A DNA stretch of 8,806 nucleotides from Azoarcus sp. (GTDB lineage: Bacteria; Pseudomonadota; Gammaproteobacteria; Burkholderiales; Rhodocyclaceae): assembly GCA_031258035.1 (NCBI GenBank), contig JAIRNL010000065.1, forward strand, positions 1 to 8,806, given 5' to 3'. Positions within the stretch are counted from its first letter, which is position 1, and the number at the start of each line of letters is the position of its first letter. A program made the translations under genes and the position numbers. Positions 8,146-8,806 of the stretch are shown here, piece by piece. Under the pieces are notes generated by a model. That model was not told where the DNA came from, searched no databases, and saw only the letters and a list, made by a program, of their open reading frames with translations.

Positions 8146-8748
8146 TCAGTCGTCGTCCCGGTTCTCGAAGTCCCGCCGGGCCGCGGCGAGGTCTTGCGGG
8201 GTATCGAGATCGGTGAAGCTTTGCAAGGTCGGGTCGAGTTCGCGCAGGCGGCGTTCGTCGACGTAGTCAACATCGAGTGCAGCCAGGGTCGTGCGCAGGG
8301 CGTGCCTGCCCGCGCCGGTCAGGGTGGCCTGGAGCGCGGGCAGCGCGCTTGCGGCGTAGAACGCCGACAGGGACTGTGGGTGTCCGGCGACGACGGGCAC
8401 GACGGCCTGGTGGCCGCCGCGTTGCGCCGCCAGATAGGCGATGACCTCTGGACGCAGGTAGGGCATGTCGGCGGCCACGGCGAAAACCCAGGGCGTGCCC
8501 GCCTCCCGCAGCCCGGCGCACAGCCCGGCGAGCGGCCCCGCCGATGGGATTTCGTCGCGGACTTGTGGCGCGTCGATGTCGGCGCGGGGCTGGCGGACGC
8601 TGACCAGCACCGCGGGAAACAACGTGCGCATCAGGGCGAGCGTGCGTTGCAGCAGGCTTTGCCCGCCGAGCGGCAGGGCGGTCTTGTCGCGCCCCATCCG
8701 GCGGGAGTCGCCGCCGGCGAGGATCAGCGCCGTGCAGTCGTCGATCAT
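8146..8748 (-). CDS. mobA: molybdenum cofactor guanylyltransferase
   Basis: Cytoplasmic enzyme that transfers GMP from GTP to Mo-molybdopterin, giving the Mo-bis-MGD cofactor used by DMSO-reductase-family enzymes such as nitrate reductase and formate dehydrogenase. The protein has 200 residues (E. coli MobA 194). Motifs: the GTP-binding loop LILAGGDSRRMGRDK (8-22), GPLAGLCAGL (71-80), VAADMP with the metal-binding Asp94, VVPVVAGHPQSLSAFY, and the C-terminal FTDLDTPQDL, a variant of the usual N-x-N-TP-x-DL. The ATG at 8748 overlaps the stop of the gene upstream as ATGA; a GTG at 8757 is an in-frame alternative that adds three residues. Pairing with a probable mobB and facing modABC favour MobA over the related cytidylyltransferase MocA. 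Confidence 0.92.
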   Translation of the reverse strand: MIDDCTALILAGGDSRRMGRDKTALPLGGQSLLQRTLALMRTLFPAVLVSVRQPRADIDAPQVRDEIPSAGPLAGLCAGLREAGTPWVFAVAADMPYLRPEVIAYLAAQRGGHQAVVPVVAGHPQSLSAFYAASALPALQATLTGAGRHALRTTLAALDVDYVDERRLRELDPTLQSFTDLDTPQDLAAARRDFENRDDD

Positions 8749-8806
8749 GTCCGGCACAGCAGGAAATCAGCCAGCGCCGCCGTGTCGTCGAGGGCGAAAT
8801 GCGGCA
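8745..8806 (-). CDS. mobB: probable C-terminal end of MobB (cut by the window edge)
   Basis: An open frame enters from the right edge and ends with TGA at 8745-8747, giving 19 complete codons: PHFALDDTAALADFLLCRT. The LDD-x-x-AxADFxL pattern resembles the tail of MobB, the small GTP-binding partner of MobA in MGD cofactor synthesis. The stop overlaps the mobA ATG as ATGA, typical of an operon. The piece is far too short for firm identification: the P-loop that would define MobB lies outside the window, and other molybdopterin genes such as moeA also occur beside mobA. Confidence 0.55.
   Translation of the reverse strand, partial: PHFALDDTAALADFLLCRT

Overview
The window is GC-rich, tightly packed bacterial chromosome with two functional modules. 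Gene content, codon bias and family resemblance suggest a proteobacterium, and I lean to a betaproteobacterium (Rhodocyclaceae-like) because of the ModG/ModABC set and the style of the REP-like repeat. This placement is an inference from family knowledge, not a database result.

Module 1 (1-4608, + strand) makes nucleotide sugars for surface polysaccharide. It holds the 3' part of rfbB (dTDP-glucose 4,6-dehydratase), then rfbD, rfbA and rfbC, which together with rfbB form the complete dTDP-L-rhamnose route. After them comes manC, a bifunctional mannose-1-phosphate guanylyltransferase / phosphomannose isomerase that supplies GDP-mannose. The rfb genes overlap one another (ATGA, a 14-base overlap, TGATG), so they look like one translationally coupled operon. 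manC follows after 49 bases without an evident terminator. The cluster presumably continues to the left (the start of rfbB is cut off) and feeds an O-antigen, capsule or exopolysaccharide.

The junction (4609-4823) lies between convergent genes. It is less GC-rich at its left end and carries a compact set of nested inverted repeats at about 4649-4750 that looks like a dispersed REP/MITE-type palindromic element and may also end transcription.

Module 2 (4824-8806) handles molybdenum. modG, a two-domain molybdate-binding (di-Mop) protein, is on the minus strand and is transcribed divergently from modA-modB-modC, the molybdate ABC importer. The 251-base divergent region has a small GTTAT-N7-ATAAC palindrome, a direct repeat, and a hairpin that encloses the modA ribosome binding site. 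Facing modC tail to tail on the minus strand are mobA (molybdopterin-guanine dinucleotide synthesis) and, overlapping it upstream by ATGA, what is probably the last 19 codons of mobB. The logic is uptake (ModABC), intracellular buffering (ModG) and use in Mo-bis-MGD cofactor (MobA/MobB). No ModE regulator is present in the window.

I found no phage, transposase, CRISPR, tRNA or rRNA, and no clearly novel protein system. The most interesting material is non-coding: the junction repeat, the modG-modA regulatory region, and the small hairpins or repeats around rfbC-manC and modA-modB.
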